A stretch of 38,372 nucleotides of DNA from Anaerolineae bacterium (GCA_026991225.1 JALXCB010000166.1:1-38372), one strand, 5' to 3'; positions 1 to 9,661 are shown, counted from the first letter of the stretch. Notes: generated by a model not told the origin, from the letters alone. Program-made: numbers and translations.

Positions 1-1095
1 CGCCCGCCCCATGCGCTCCCGCAGCCCCCTGTCCCCGGCCAGCCGCGCCAGCGCCGCGGCCATCGCCGCCGGGTCCCTTGGCGAGACCAGCAACCCCGTC
101 TCCCCATCCGCCACCGACTCCAGCGGCCCGCCGTGCGCGGTGGCGATGACCGGCCTGCCCGCGGCCATGGCCTCGATCACCACCATGCCAAAAGGCTCGG
201 GTTTGATGGATGGCAGGGCCAGGATATCCAGCGCGGCCATCAGCTCGGGCGCGTTGGCGTGATAGCCGGGCCACAACACCCGGTCGGCCACGCCCAGCTC
301 TCGGGCCAGGGCCTGGAGCTCCTCCCGCCGCCAATCCTCGCCCGGCACCACATCCCCGGCGATGACCGCCTTCAACTGCGGCTGCGCCCGCGCGGCCTGC
401 GCGAACGCCCGCAAAAAGAGATCCTGCCCCTTCCAGGCGGAAATGCGCCCCACCACCCCCGCCAACACCTCCTCCCGGCTCACGCCCCACGCCCGCCGCA
501 GGGCCGAACCATCCACCGCGGGCGAAAACCGCGCCGTATCCACCGCGTCGTAGATGACCGACAACCGGCCCGCCAGCTCCGGCGCATCCGCCAGCAGATG
601 ATCCGCCACGGCCCGGCTGATGGCGACCACATGCGTGCTGCGATGGCTCACCATCCAGGCGATGAGCCGCCGCACCAGCGCCGGGTCCGTCACCAGCTCG
701 TGCACGTGCCACACGTGGGGGAGATGCAGCCGCGACGCGGCCAGGGCCCCGCCCCACACCGCGCTGGTGTTGCTGTGGATCAGCGCAGCCCCCTCCCTCC
801 GGGCGATGGCCTCGACCCCGCGCGTGCCCTGCCACAGATAGCGGGCGAAGCGGGGGAGGCCGGCGGGGGTGAAATAGCGCCGCCGCAGCACGGGCATGGC
901 CAGCGATTCATTCGCCACCCCCGCCTCATCCAACGCCCGACTCAATTTGCCCTCGTATGGAATGTCGGTGGGGAGCAGCACGTAGGGCCGGAAGCGGGCG
1001 CGATCCAGCCTCCGCACCAGATTCAGCAGCACCAAATCCGAACCGTAGAGCTCATCCGAGCTGTGGGGGTAGAGGATGGTCGTGGGGGTGATCAT
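1..1095 (-). CDS. Glycosyltransferase family 4 (group 1), C-terminus truncated by window edge
   Basis: Reverse strand is open from ATG at 1095 (MITPTTILYPHSSDELYGSDLVLLNLVRRLD...) to the window edge; contains ...VIAGDVVPGEDW... and ...PSIKPEPFGMVVIEAMAAGRPVIATAHGGPLE..., the GT4 donor-site E-x7-E type motif. Confidence 0.88.
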   Translation of the reverse strand, partial: MITPTTILYPHSSDELYGSDLVLLNLVRRLDRARFRPYVLLPTDIPYEGKLSRALDEAGVANESLAMPVLRRRYFTPAGLPRFARYLWQGTRGVEAIARREGAALIHSNTSAVWGGALAASRLHLPHVWHVHELVTDPALVRRLIAWMVSHRSTHVVAISRAVADHLLADAPELAGRLSVIYDAVDTARFSPAVDGSALRRAWGVSREEVLAGVVGRISAWKGQDLFLRAFAQAARAQPQLKAVIAGDVVPGEDWRREELQALARELGVADRVLWPGYHANAPELMAALDILALPSIKPEPFGMVVIEAMAAGRPVIATAHGGPLESVADGETGLLVSPRDPAAMAAALARLAGDRGLRERMGRA

Positions 1096-1106
1096 GGCTT
1101 CGCGAA

Positions 1107-1192
1107 AAGATTAAAGACTAAAGATTAAAGGCTGAGGGTTTCTTCGGCAAATCCGGCGCTCATTTTAATCTTTAATCTTCAATCTTTGCTCT
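1107..1192. repeat. Pair of inverted heptad arrays (AAAGATT)n / (TAATCTT)n
   Basis: AAAGATTAAAGACTAAAGATTAAAGGCT and TTTAATCTTTAATCTTCAATCTTTGCTCTC face each other. Confidence 0.8.
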
Positions 1193-2580
1193 CTCCTAAG
1201 AACATAAACGCCCGCGGCGATGAGGCCCGCGTGCACCCAGCTCGCGGTCAGCCAGATGCCGTCGGTGGACTGATAGGCCAGCCCCACCAGCATGGCGTAG
1301 CTGATGACCAGCCCCAGCAGCCTCCCCCGCCTCATCCGATCCCGCTGCTGGCGGGCGACTTTGACGCCGGGCGCCAGCAGGGTGATGAAGAACCCCGCGA
1401 ACATGACCATCCCCATGACGCCCGTCTCCTGCAACAACCGCACGGTGAGATTGCTGATCCAGGCCGGTCGGGCGCGCAGATAGCCGTGGATGGCGAAGAA
1501 GGAGCCCGGCCCCCAGCCGATGAAGGGATGCTCCCGCCAGTCCCCCAGGGCCAGCGCCCAGTCGCTGAGACGGGCGGAGAAGGTGGGGTCGTATTCCAGG
1601 TTGAGGAAGGATTGCAGGCGGTTGACGAAAGGCAGGGTGGGAGGCAGATAGGGCGTGACGGCCAGGATGATGAACAGGAGCAAGGGCAGGGCGATGGCGG
1701 CCAGCAGAAAGCGATTGACCTGACTCCAGGCGCTCGGGCGCTCGAAAATGACGACCGCCGTCGCCCCGACCACGAACATGATCCACGCGGCCCGCGACAT
1801 GCTCAGCAGCACCGCCAGCAGCAGCACGCCCAGGCCCGCCCAACGCAGCGCCTGCCGCCGACGCGGCTCGCCCGCCCTCATGCCAGCCAATGTGATCATC
1901 AGTAAAAGAATCGCCCACGACGCGCTGTGGCTGCCGAAGAGATTGCCCTCTTCGAAGGTGCCGTAGGGCACGGGCTCGGTGAAATTCCAGGCCACCTGCA
2001 CGCCCAGGTTGATCCCGAAGGGATAGACCGCGCGGGCGAAGATGCCGAACGCGGCCTCGACCACGCCCGCAGCCAGGAAAAAGATCACCGCCCGCCGCCA
2101 TTGAATCTCGTCGGGAATGAGATTGTAGACCAGGAAGAACGTGAGGGGCAGCAGGGCGATGCGCGCCGCGTTTTGCAGCCCCAGAGCCCGGTCGGGATTC
2201 AGCCACGCGCCCGAGAGGAGATTGACAGCCCACCAGGCCGCGGCGAACCAGATGGCGGGCGTCGTCCGCAGCGGGCGACGCTCCAGGCCCGCCTGCAAGA
2301 AGCCGATCCCGGCCACCGCCACCGCGGCCACATGCTCGGGCCGCACCGTCACCGGGCCGATATCGATGCGATAGCGAGTGATGAGCGCAGCCAGAATCAG
2401 CACGACCACGCCGCTGAAGGGCCAGCCCATCAACAGCCCCGCCAGCAACACCAGCGCGGCCAGCGCCGCCAACGCCAGCAGCGCATGAACCTGAGTCAAC
2501 AGGACCAGCCCTCCCGCCAGCAGCCCTAACGCCACCGCGGCCCACAGCCATCGCTGCTGATTCACACCCTTTGCCCTCAC
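1165..2580 (-). CDS. O-antigen ligase/polymerase-like (Wzy/WaaL) polytopic membrane protein
   Basis: 471-aa ORF with many hydrophobic segments and the motif ...HPFIGWGPGSFFAIHGYL... typical of O-antigen ligase family proteins. Confidence 0.82.
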   Translation of the reverse strand: MRAKGVNQQRWLWAAVALGLLAGGLVLLTQVHALLALAALAALVLLAGLLMGWPFSGVVVLILAALITRYRIDIGPVTVRPEHVAAVAVAGIGFLQAGLERRPLRTTPAIWFAAAWWAVNLLSGAWLNPDRALGLQNAARIALLPLTFFLVYNLIPDEIQWRRAVIFFLAAGVVEAAFGIFARAVYPFGINLGVQVAWNFTEPVPYGTFEEGNLFGSHSASWAILLLMITLAGMRAGEPRRRQALRWAGLGVLLLAVLLSMSRAAWIMFVVGATAVVIFERPSAWSQVNRFLLAAIALPLLLFIILAVTPYLPPTLPFVNRLQSFLNLEYDPTFSARLSDWALALGDWREHPFIGWGPGSFFAIHGYLRARPAWISNLTVRLLQETGVMGMVMFAGFFITLLAPGVKVARQQRDRMRRGRLLGLVISYAMLVGLAYQSTDGIWLTASWVHAGLIAAGVYVLRREQRLKIKD

Positions 2581-2650
2581 CGCACCGCCTCCCCGGAAAC
2601 AATACCCCCTCCCACCGGCCTCGTCAAACGTAAAACGTCAAACGTCCATC

Positions 2651-2707
2651 CTGAACACTGAACACTGAACACTGAACACTGATGACTGATCACTGAATAC
2701 TGATTAC
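2651..2707. repeat. Heptad array (ACTGANN)n
   Basis: ACTGAAC x3, ACTGATG, ACTGATC, ACTGAAT, ACTGATT: constant ACTGA with two variable bases. Confidence 0.9.
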
Positions 2708-3429
2708 TTCTCACCCTCATCGTCCTCCTCGCCGCGAAATCGAATCACCCGCGCCGGCACGCCGCCCACGATGGCAAACCGCGGCACATCCTTCGTCACC
2801 ACGCTGCCCGCGGCCACCACCGCGCCCCGGCCGATGGTCACGCCATCCAGCACGATGACGCCCGACCCCAGCCACACGTCATCCTCCACCACAATGCCCT
2901 CATTGGTCACCCCCTGCGCCTTGATGGGGACATCCGTGCGGGCGATGACATGATTTTCCGAATGAAACCGCACCCCCTGGCCGATGAGCACATTCCGGCC
3001 GATGCGCACGCCTCCGGCCGCGCCCACGAAATTGTAGTCCCCCAGATTGGAATCATCGCCGATCCAGAACCCTTCGCCCAGGTGCGTGAGGATGCCCGTG
3101 CATTCGATGACCGAAAACCGGCCGATGGAGACGTTGTTTCCGATATGCACGCCATGACGGCTGAGCGCGTCGATCTTCACATCATCCTCGAAAGTGACGC
3201 TGCGGCCCAGATACAGCCGCCGGGAATTCAGGATCTGCACCCGCCGCCCCACGAACAACGTTCCCTGGCTGCCCCCCAGCCAGGGCTTGCGCAACAGCCC
3301 GCGCAGATAGGCAAACCCTCGCTCCTTCAACACCGAGACCAATGCGGTCGTCGGAACCGCGGGATCGATGGTATAATGGGGATCGTTTTTCAGCTTGCGA
3401 ATGATTTGTTGCAGAACATCCCGAAGCAT
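2704..3429 (-). CDS. Acyltransferase with left-handed beta-helix (hexapeptide repeat)
   Basis: 241 aa; repeated [LIV]G-x4 hexapeptides ([58 protein letters not shown]). Confidence 0.87.
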   Translation of the reverse strand: MLRDVLQQIIRKLKNDPHYTIDPAVPTTALVSVLKERGFAYLRGLLRKPWLGGSQGTLFVGRRVQILNSRRLYLGRSVTFEDDVKIDALSRHGVHIGNNVSIGRFSVIECTGILTHLGEGFWIGDDSNLGDYNFVGAAGGVRIGRNVLIGQGVRFHSENHVIARTDVPIKAQGVTNEGIVVEDDVWLGSGVIVLDGVTIGRGAVVAAGSVVTKDVPRFAIVGGVPARVIRFRGEEDDEGEK

Positions 3430-3483
3430 GGCCTCATTGTAAAAGCAAACCCTCCAAATTCACAATGTTTTCGGTCAAACGTC

Positions 3484-4362
3484 ATGGCGACAGAGACGCA
3501 ATACGAACTTCTGGTGATCATCCTCGACGATCTCGACAGGCTCCCGCGGCTGCTGGATGCGCTGCATGAGGCGGGCGTGTCGGGCGCGACCCTGTTGAGC
3601 AGCATCGGCGGCTACCGCGCCCGCACCTGGCTGGATGAAATCGGGCTGTCGGGATTACACAAAATGTTTGGGACGCCCGAACTCAAGCGGCGCACCATCC
3701 TGGCCGTGGTGGAAGAAGAGAGGATCGACGCGGCCATCGCCGCGGCGGAGCAGGCCGTGGGCGGGTTTGGGCGAGCGAACAGCGGCATCCTGTTCACAGT
3801 GCCCGTGCGCCGGGCCGTAGGCGTTCGCAAACGGGAACGTCGCCAGGAATCAGAGACCCTACCCGTCGCCGATCTCGCCGACCTGACCATCCGGGACACG
3901 CCCCTCAGCCAGGTCATCCACATCTTCGATACCCCGCCGGTGACTCTCCCCACAGGAGCCTCGCTGCTGGAAGCGGCTCAGGCCTTCGTCCAAAACCCCT
4001 ACGCCCATGTGGCCGCGGTCATCAGTCAGACGGGCCATCTGCTTGGGATTGTCACCCTGCGCCAGCTTGCCGATTACCTCTTCTTTGGCATCATGCCCGA
4101 AGTCTTTTATCGCGAGGTTCACACCGACATCGACCACAGCCTCGACTTCGGAAAGATGGCCAACGTCCACAATGTCGCCGACCTGATGATCGACCCGGTC
4201 GCCGTCCATCTCTCCGACACTGTGGGAGACGCCTTTGCTCTGATGCACCAATATGATCTCTCCGGGCTGCCCATCATCGACGAAAGCGCCCATGTGGTCG
4301 GCTTCCTCAGTATGCAGGACCTGTTGAATCTGACCGTGACCATTCTCCAGAAAGACCGCTAG
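3484..4362 (+). CDS. Protein with N-terminal PII-like domain and C-terminal CBS-domain pair
   Basis: Start ATG 3484 (MATETQYELLVIILDDLDRL...); N-terminus resembles PII-like fold (KRRTILAVVEEERIDAAIAAAEQ...ILFTVPV), followed by two CBS motifs (PYAHVAAVISQTGHLLGIVTLRQLADY; DLSGLPIIDESAHVVGFLSMQDLL). Confidence 0.78.
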   Translation: MATETQYELLVIILDDLDRLPRLLDALHEAGVSGATLLSSIGGYRARTWLDEIGLSGLHKMFGTPELKRRTILAVVEEERIDAAIAAAEQAVGGFGRANSGILFTVPVRRAVGVRKRERRQESETLPVADLADLTIRDTPLSQVIHIFDTPPVTLPTGASLLEAAQAFVQNPYAHVAAVISQTGHLLGIVTLRQLADYLFFGIMPEVFYREVHTDIDHSLDFGKMANVHNVADLMIDPVAVHLSDTVGDAFALMHQYDLSGLPIIDESAHVVGFLSMQDLLNLTVTILQKDR

Positions 4363-4377
4363 ACGACGGACGCCGCC

Positions 4378-5649
4378 ATGAACGAAGCCCTCATCGCAGT
4401 CACCATCTTTGTCCTCGTCTATGCCGCGATCATCTCCGAGAAGGTGGACCGGGCCGCGGTGGCCCTGCTCGGCGGCATGGCGGTCATCATCCTCATCCGT
4501 TCCTTCGACCAGGAGGAGGCGTTCGCCGCCATCGACCTGAATGTGCTCTTCCTGCTCACGGGCATGATGGTTATCGCCAACATCATGGGGGAGACGGGCG
4601 TATTTCAATGGTTGGGCGTGAAAGCCATCCAGTTGGGGAAGGGCAACCCCACCCGCATCATGCAGATTTTGGTCATCGTCACCGCCTTCACCTCGGCCTT
4701 GCTGGACAATGTGACCGTGGTGGTGCTATTGGCCCCCGTCACCCTGGTCGCGGCCTCCAGTCTGGGCGTCAGCCCCATTCCTTTCCTCATCGCCGAAGTC
4801 CTGGCCTCGAACATCGGCGGCGCCTCCACCCTCATCGGCGACCCGCCCAACATCCTCATTGGCAGCGCCGCGGACATCGATTTCCTCACCTTCCTGCTGA
4901 ACATGGGGCCTTACATCCTCACCGTGCTGTTCTTTTTCGTGTTGGGGTTGCCCTTGCTTTTTCGCAAACAGCTTCGCATCGCCCGGGCGGGCATGGTGGA
5001 GCCGGCCGCGGTCGACGCCTCCACCCTCATCACCGACCACGCGTTGCTGCGCAAATCCCTGATCGTGCTCGGGTTCGTGCTGGTGGGATTCATGCTTCAT
5101 GGCTTTTTGGGCCTGGAAAGCGCCACCATCGCTCTGGCCGGCGCGGCCGCGCTCATGCTCTGGACCCGGCAGGAGGCCCATCAGGTCTTCCATCATGTGG
5201 AATGGGCCACCCTGATGTTCTTCGTGGGCCTGTTCGTGCTGGTGGAGGCATTGGTGCACGTGGGCGTCATCGACGCCATCGCCAACTGGCTGTTCGAAAT
5301 GACGGGCGGCAATGTCCCCGTGACGGCCATCGCCTTGCTGTGGGGCTCCGCCATCCTCAGCGGCGTGGTGGACAACATCCCCTACACGGCGACTATCATC
5401 CCGGTTATCCTCAAATTGGGCGAGGACGGCATGAACATCTGGCCTTTGTGGTGGGCGCTGGCCATTGGCGCCGACCTGGGCGGCAACCTCACCATCATCG
5501 GCGCTTCGGCCAACGTGGTGGTGGCCAGCTTCGCCGAACGCAGCGGGCACAAGATTTCCTTCGGCGCCTTTTTCAAATATGGCGCGGTGACGACCTTTTT
5601 CTCCATGATCATCGCCACTTTTTACCTCATGGCCTTTTACCTGAGATGA
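4378..5649 (+). CDS. ArsB/NhaD (IT superfamily) ion permease
   Basis: 423 aa, polytopic; ...TAFTSALLDNVTVVVLLAPVT... and ...ASNIGGASTLIGDPPNILIGSAA... motifs; starts 15 bp after the PII-CBS gene. Confidence 0.87.
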   Translation: MNEALIAVTIFVLVYAAIISEKVDRAAVALLGGMAVIILIRSFDQEEAFAAIDLNVLFLLTGMMVIANIMGETGVFQWLGVKAIQLGKGNPTRIMQILVIVTAFTSALLDNVTVVVLLAPVTLVAASSLGVSPIPFLIAEVLASNIGGASTLIGDPPNILIGSAADIDFLTFLLNMGPYILTVLFFFVLGLPLLFRKQLRIARAGMVEPAAVDASTLITDHALLRKSLIVLGFVLVGFMLHGFLGLESATIALAGAAALMLWTRQEAHQVFHHVEWATLMFFVGLFVLVEALVHVGVIDAIANWLFEMTGGNVPVTAIALLWGSAILSGVVDNIPYTATIIPVILKLGEDGMNIWPLWWALAIGADLGGNLTIIGASANVVVASFAERSGHKISFGAFFKYGAVTTFFSMIIATFYLMAFYLR

Positions 5650-5659
5650 GATTCGATCC

Positions 5660-6769
5660 ATGCGCATCGGTGTAGACATTCGACTCGCCTACCATCAGAT
5701 GGCGGGCATAAGCTGGTATGCCATTCGCTTGTTGACAGCGTTGTCGAAAGTCGATGGGGAAAACAGCTATCTCTTGCTTCAGGATCGCCGCCAGAAAGAG
5801 CCCTTGATCCAGGCTCCTAATTTCTCAGCGACAACCCTTTTCGCTCCGGTGCATCACCGCCTGGAGCAATTCATCCTCAGTCTGGAAACCCGGTTGCTCA
5901 ACCTCGACCTCATCCACAGCCCGGACTTCATCCCGCCCCTGTACAATCGCATCCCTGCGGTCATCACCGTGCATGACCTGGCGTTTCTGCTGTATCCGAA
6001 CTTCGTGACCGCGGACAGCGCCCGTTATTACGGCCAGCTCCGCGAAGCGGTCGGACGGGCCAACCGCATCATCGCAGTGAGCCAATCCACCAAACAGGAC
6101 CTCATCGACCTCATCGGCGCGCCCGAGAACAAGATCGACGTCATCTACGAGGCCGCAGACCCGGCCTTCCGACCCATTCCTCACGAGGAAGCCCGCCGCC
6201 GCCTGGCGGCCAGCGGCATCGATGCGCCCGAACGCTTCATTCTATTCGTGGGAACCATCGAGCCCCGCAAAAATTTGGCGGCGTTGCTGCGAGCTTATCG
6301 TGTGCTCCGACAACGTTATCGGGTGGATGCGCCCCTGTTGTTGTCCGGGGCGATGGGTTGGCTCTCCGAGGATATCCTCGATCTGGTGAAGGAGCTTGGC
6401 CTGGAGGAGGACGTGCGTTTTCTGGGCAAAACCAGCACAGAACAGCTCCTCTGCCTTTACAATCTGACCACGGCGCTGGCCCACCCCGCGCACTATGAAG
6501 GATTCGGGCTGACGCCGCTGGAGGCGATGGCCTGCGGCGCGCCCGTGGTCTGTTCCGACGGGGGCAGCCTGCCCGAAGTCGTGGGCGACGCGGCCATCCT
6601 CGCGCCCCCCGACGATCCAGAGGCCTGGGCTGTGTCGTTGCATCGGGTGTTGGAGGACGCCGGGTTGCGGCGATCACTGAGCGAGAAGGGGCTGGCCCGA
6701 GCCCGACGATTTTCGTGGGAAAAGGCCGCCCGCGAGACCCTGGAAACTTATCGCAAGGCCGTCCTGTAA
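5660..6769 (+). CDS. Glycosyltransferase family 4
   Basis: 369 aa; ...FILFVGTIEPRKNLAALLRAY... and ...HYEGFGLTPLEAMACGAPVVCSDGGSLPEVVGDAA... motifs. Confidence 0.92.
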   Translation: MRIGVDIRLAYHQMAGISWYAIRLLTALSKVDGENSYLLLQDRRQKEPLIQAPNFSATTLFAPVHHRLEQFILSLETRLLNLDLIHSPDFIPPLYNRIPAVITVHDLAFLLYPNFVTADSARYYGQLREAVGRANRIIAVSQSTKQDLIDLIGAPENKIDVIYEAADPAFRPIPHEEARRRLAASGIDAPERFILFVGTIEPRKNLAALLRAYRVLRQRYRVDAPLLLSGAMGWLSEDILDLVKELGLEEDVRFLGKTSTEQLLCLYNLTTALAHPAHYEGFGLTPLEAMACGAPVVCSDGGSLPEVVGDAAILAPPDDPEAWAVSLHRVLEDAGLRRSLSEKGLARARRFSWEKAARETLETYRKAVL

Positions 6770-7386
6770 TGTTCTATCCCCTGCTCGGATTCTCCCTTGG
6801 TTTGAGCGCGGGGCTGGCTCCGGGCCCGCTGCTGGCTCTGGTCATCCAGCGCACCCTGCGCTATGGCGCGGCCAGCGGCCTGCGCATCGCCCTCGCCCCG
6901 CTCATCACCGACCTCCCCATCGTCATCCTGGCCCTGCTGGTCATCTCCCGCCTGCCCGAGATCGCGCTGCATGGCTTGATGGCCGCGGGTGGATTGTTCG
7001 TGCTGTGGCTGGCCTGGGATGCCTGGCGCGAGACGGGCGCGGGGCTGTCCGTCGGCGCGGAAACCCCGACCGCACAACAGGACTTCCTGCGCGGGGCCCT
7101 GGTCAACTTTCTCAACCCCCACCCCTACCTGTTCTGGGGAACCGTGGGCGCGCCCATCGTCATCCAGGCGTGGGAACAGTCCCCCTGGCAGGCCGCTGGG
7201 TTCGTGTTCATGTTCTACCTGATGCTCGTGGGCAGCAAGGTGGTCCTGGCCCTGGTTCTGGGCCGGTTCCGAGGGATGCCCGCACAGCTCTACCATCGGG
7301 CCATGCAGTTCTCGGCGCTGCTGCTCCTCGCGGCCGGCGTCTGGATGCTTTATGCCGCCTGGCAAGGCGTCGCAAGCGTCTTATGA
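6769..7386 (+). CDS. LysE family translocator
   Basis: ATG at 6769 overlaps upstream TAA (TAATG); 205 aa with LysE-type N-terminus (GFSLGLSAGLAPGPLLALVIQRTLRYGAASGLRIALAPLITDLP) and ALVNFLNPHPYLFW. Confidence 0.85.
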   Translation: MFYPLLGFSLGLSAGLAPGPLLALVIQRTLRYGAASGLRIALAPLITDLPIVILALLVISRLPEIALHGLMAAGGLFVLWLAWDAWRETGAGLSVGAETPTAQQDFLRGALVNFLNPHPYLFWGTVGAPIVIQAWEQSPWQAAGFVFMFYLMLVGSKVVLALVLGRFRGMPAQLYHRAMQFSALLLLAAGVWMLYAAWQGVASVL

Positions 7387-8282
7387 TCGAAGTCACGTCT
7401 CTCTACGACCGGGATTTGCCGCGGCTGGCCGCCATCTGGTCGCAGGCGCTGGCCCGCCGCGGCTTTCACTGCGCGCTCAGCGAAAAAGACATCGCAGACC
7501 ACGTGCTGCTGCACGGCGGCGAGCCCCGGGCCATCCTCGCCATCGACCCCAAGGGCTGGCTGGCGGCCCGGCAGGAAGATGACCTCATCGGGTTCATCCA
7601 TTGCACGGTGGGTCGCCTGGAGGAGGATGAGCCGGAGACGCTGCGCGGGGTGGTGCGGGCGTTGATCACCGCCAAGGACGCGCCGCCCGCCACTGCCGGA
7701 TTGCTGCTGAAGGCCGCGGACGCCTATTTCGGCGGGAAACGCGACCTGGATGGGGTGATGGCGTTCGATCTGGCGACAGGCTATCCGCGCGTCGCCTGGG
7801 GCCGCGGGGCCCTGCTGGGGGAGGATTGGCCGCTGATGGACGCGCTGGGCGAGCGAGGCTACCATCTCACCCGACGCTGGCTCTTCTATGAACGTCATTT
7901 CAGCGTCCCCATCCCCGAGCATCTCCCACAGTTGCCCGGACTGGCGCTTTTCTGGCAAGATGATATGGACGACCACATGGCCTTCATCGTTCGGTCGGGC
8001 GTGGAAGAGGTCGCCTCCATCCGCTTCCTGCGCCACCCCCAACCATCCGACTGCCCCGAACCGCTCTCCGCGGGCCTGCACCGGCTGGACGTTCGGGCCG
8101 AGTATCAGCGCCAGGGCGTCGGGCGCTGGCTGCTGGAGCGGGGCGTCAACCACCTCATCGCCCGCGGCGTGCGCCGCCTGTTCGTGGACGTTCCCCACGA
8201 GGACGCGCGGGCCCAATCCCGCCTTATGCGCATGGGCTTTCACGAATCTCCCCTGCGCGGTTACAGCTTCCGGCGAGGATAG
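7383..8282 (+). CDS. GNAT family N-acetyltransferase
   Basis: ATG 7383 overlaps previous stop (ATGA); 299 aa with acetyl-CoA loop ...LDVRAEYQRQGVGRWLLERGVNHLIARG.... Confidence 0.85.
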   Translation: MIEVTSLYDRDLPRLAAIWSQALARRGFHCALSEKDIADHVLLHGGEPRAILAIDPKGWLAARQEDDLIGFIHCTVGRLEEDEPETLRGVVRALITAKDAPPATAGLLLKAADAYFGGKRDLDGVMAFDLATGYPRVAWGRGALLGEDWPLMDALGERGYHLTRRWLFYERHFSVPIPEHLPQLPGLALFWQDDMDDHMAFIVRSGVEEVASIRFLRHPQPSDCPEPLSAGLHRLDVRAEYQRQGVGRWLLERGVNHLIARGVRRLFVDVPHEDARAQSRLMRMGFHESPLRGYSFRRG

Positions 8283-8308
8283 TTCGACTGTGTCAAATTT
8301 CCTCTGAG

Positions 8309-8401
8309 TACGTCATTCCGACGACCGAAGGAGGAGGAAGCTAGCCCGAAGGGCGTTTCGCTAGATTCCTCGGTCGCTTCGCTCCCTCGGAATGACGTCA
8401 T
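8309..8401. repeat. Inverted repeat CGTCATTCCGA...TCGGAATGACG
   Basis: Arms ACGTCATTCCGACGACCGAAGGAGGAGGAAGCTAG and (revcomp) ACGTCATTCCGAGGGAGCGAAGCGACCGAGGAATCTAG. Confidence 0.8.
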
Positions 8402-8409
8402 GTGACATC

Positions 8410-8662
8410 ATCTAAACTGAAAGCAAATTGAAACCAAGGCTTTTGGTTCGCATTGGATCATCCATGAAAGGCGATTCTCTGGCCGCGCCGCCGCCCGCAG
8501 GTTCACCTGCGGGCTAAAAACGACGCCCCATAAATGGGGCTATGGCGCATGTCGCGCGCCGCGGGAAGCCGGGTTCACCCGGCGTCGTTTCGTAGCCCGG
8601 CGCTTCAGCTCCGGGTGGCCGAGGCCGAAAACACCTGATTTCAAAATGCGTTTAGTTTAGAT
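8410..8662. mobile_element. MITE-like element carrying hairpin core 'beta'
   Basis: Imperfect TIRs ATCTAAACTGAAAGCAAATTGAAACCA / revcomp ATCTAAACTAAACGCATTTTGAAATCA; inside are serial hairpins (8494-8513, 8525-8540, 8568-8583, 8596-8615). No clean target duplication seen. Confidence 0.65.
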
Positions 8663-8701
8663 AGTCTCGATTCCCGCAGACAATCCTTCGTTTTTGATCT
8701 T

Positions 8702-8983
8702 TAGTGAGCGTCTAAAAATTACTTCCCTTTTTCGCCGCAACACTGGCCGAGTGAACTCGGGCTCTTTAGGCGCAAGCCCCCTCCTTTGCTTCCTCCCCCG
8801 CTTCGAGACGGGCGGGGGAGGAAATAAGGAAGGAGGATTCGATGGCGCCGGTGGTCGCCCTTCGGCGACCCTTTTGTTTGTTGTCGTTTTGGACGGCGGA
8901 GGCCGTCCACTGGCCGCAGGCCTGAAGCGCACGACTTGAGTCGGTGAGCACAAAAACGGAACTAATTTCTGGACGCGCACTTA
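8702..8983. mobile_element. MITE-like element carrying hairpin core 'alpha'
   Basis: Imperfect TIRs TTAGTGAGCGTCTAAAAATTACTTC / revcomp TAAGTGCGCGTCCAGAAATTAGTTC (20/25 by eye); internal hairpins at 8747-8760, 8853-8870, 8891-8908; core shared with 35582-35795 in inverse orientation. Confidence 0.65.
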
Positions 8984-9051
8984 GTCTTTCTCCGCTCCTT
9001 CGTACCCCTTCCTAGAAGTCGCAGAAACAACGCCACCCCATCCCAACCTCC

Positions 9052-9477
9052 ATGCCCGCCACCTACAAACCCAAGCCCACTTTCTACATCTATGCGCTGC
9101 TCTTCACCCTGGCCACCCTCTGGCTTGGCTCCGAGGCGTGGAAACGGGGAGAGCTCGTGTGGTGGATCATGTTCGCGGGCGTGGGTTTCATCGCCATCCG
9201 CATGATTTTGGCCTCCTTCGCCCGGGCGGAGTTCGATGGCGAAACCTTCGTCTACCGCACGCCTTTCCGCAAACCCCACCGGGTGGATCGCCAGCAACTG
9301 GCCCTGGTGGAGATGGGCGGACGACGAAACGAAGCCCTGGTCATCGGCTATTATCCCCGCGATGAGAACGGACTGGTCACCCTCGACGCCATGCGCTACA
9401 TCAACTGCGTTCCCCTGGAGGGCCAGGGGGAGCTGTTGGATCGGCTGTTGGAGGCCATGCCCGCTTTGGAGCAGTAA
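9052..9477 (+). CDS. Hypothetical membrane protein with possible PH-like domain
   Basis: 141 aa, two N-terminal TM segments then FDGETFVYRTPFRKPHRVDRQQLALVEMGGRRNEALVIGYY. Confidence 0.6.
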   Translation: MPATYKPKPTFYIYALLFTLATLWLGSEAWKRGELVWWIMFAGVGFIAIRMILASFARAEFDGETFVYRTPFRKPHRVDRQQLALVEMGGRRNEALVIGYYPRDENGLVTLDAMRYINCVPLEGQGELLDRLLEAMPALEQ

Positions 9478-9502
9478 TCAGTCATCAGTCGTCAGTCATC
9501 CG
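9472..9502. repeat. Heptad array (CAGTNAT)n
   Basis: CAGTAAT CAGTCAT CAGTCGT CAGTCAT, period 7, containing the TAA stop of the upstream gene. Confidence 0.8.
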
Positions 9503-9520
9503 TTTCGCCCGCGCAGATTG

Positions 9521-9630
9521 GCGCGGAAAGCCAATGCCGTAATACGTAATGCGTGATGCGTAAGCCTTCACGCTTTATGTTTTCACGCATCACGCCCGCG
9601 GCTGACTCGCCCAACACTGGCCTCGCGATC
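9521..9630 (+). repeat. Intergenic CGTRATG heptad/hairpin repeat, copy a
   Basis: GGAAAGCCAATGCCGTAATACGTAATGCGTGATGCGTAAGCCTTCACG...TTCACGCATCACGCCCGCGGCTGACTCGCCCAACACTGG; same layout at five other sites. Confidence 0.75.
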
Positions 9631-9661
9631 CTCAATCCTAATCCTGATCCTGCAAACGACC

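Noticed and set aside
2651-2707. Possible CRISPR-like array
   Set aside because: Unit is only 7 bp with two variable positions; no 23-40 bp repeats, spacers or cas genes.
8702-8990. Target duplication for the 8702-8983 element (TTGATCTTT / TTAGTCTTT)
   Set aside because: Only 7 of 9 match and element border would be asymmetric by one base; too weak to claim.
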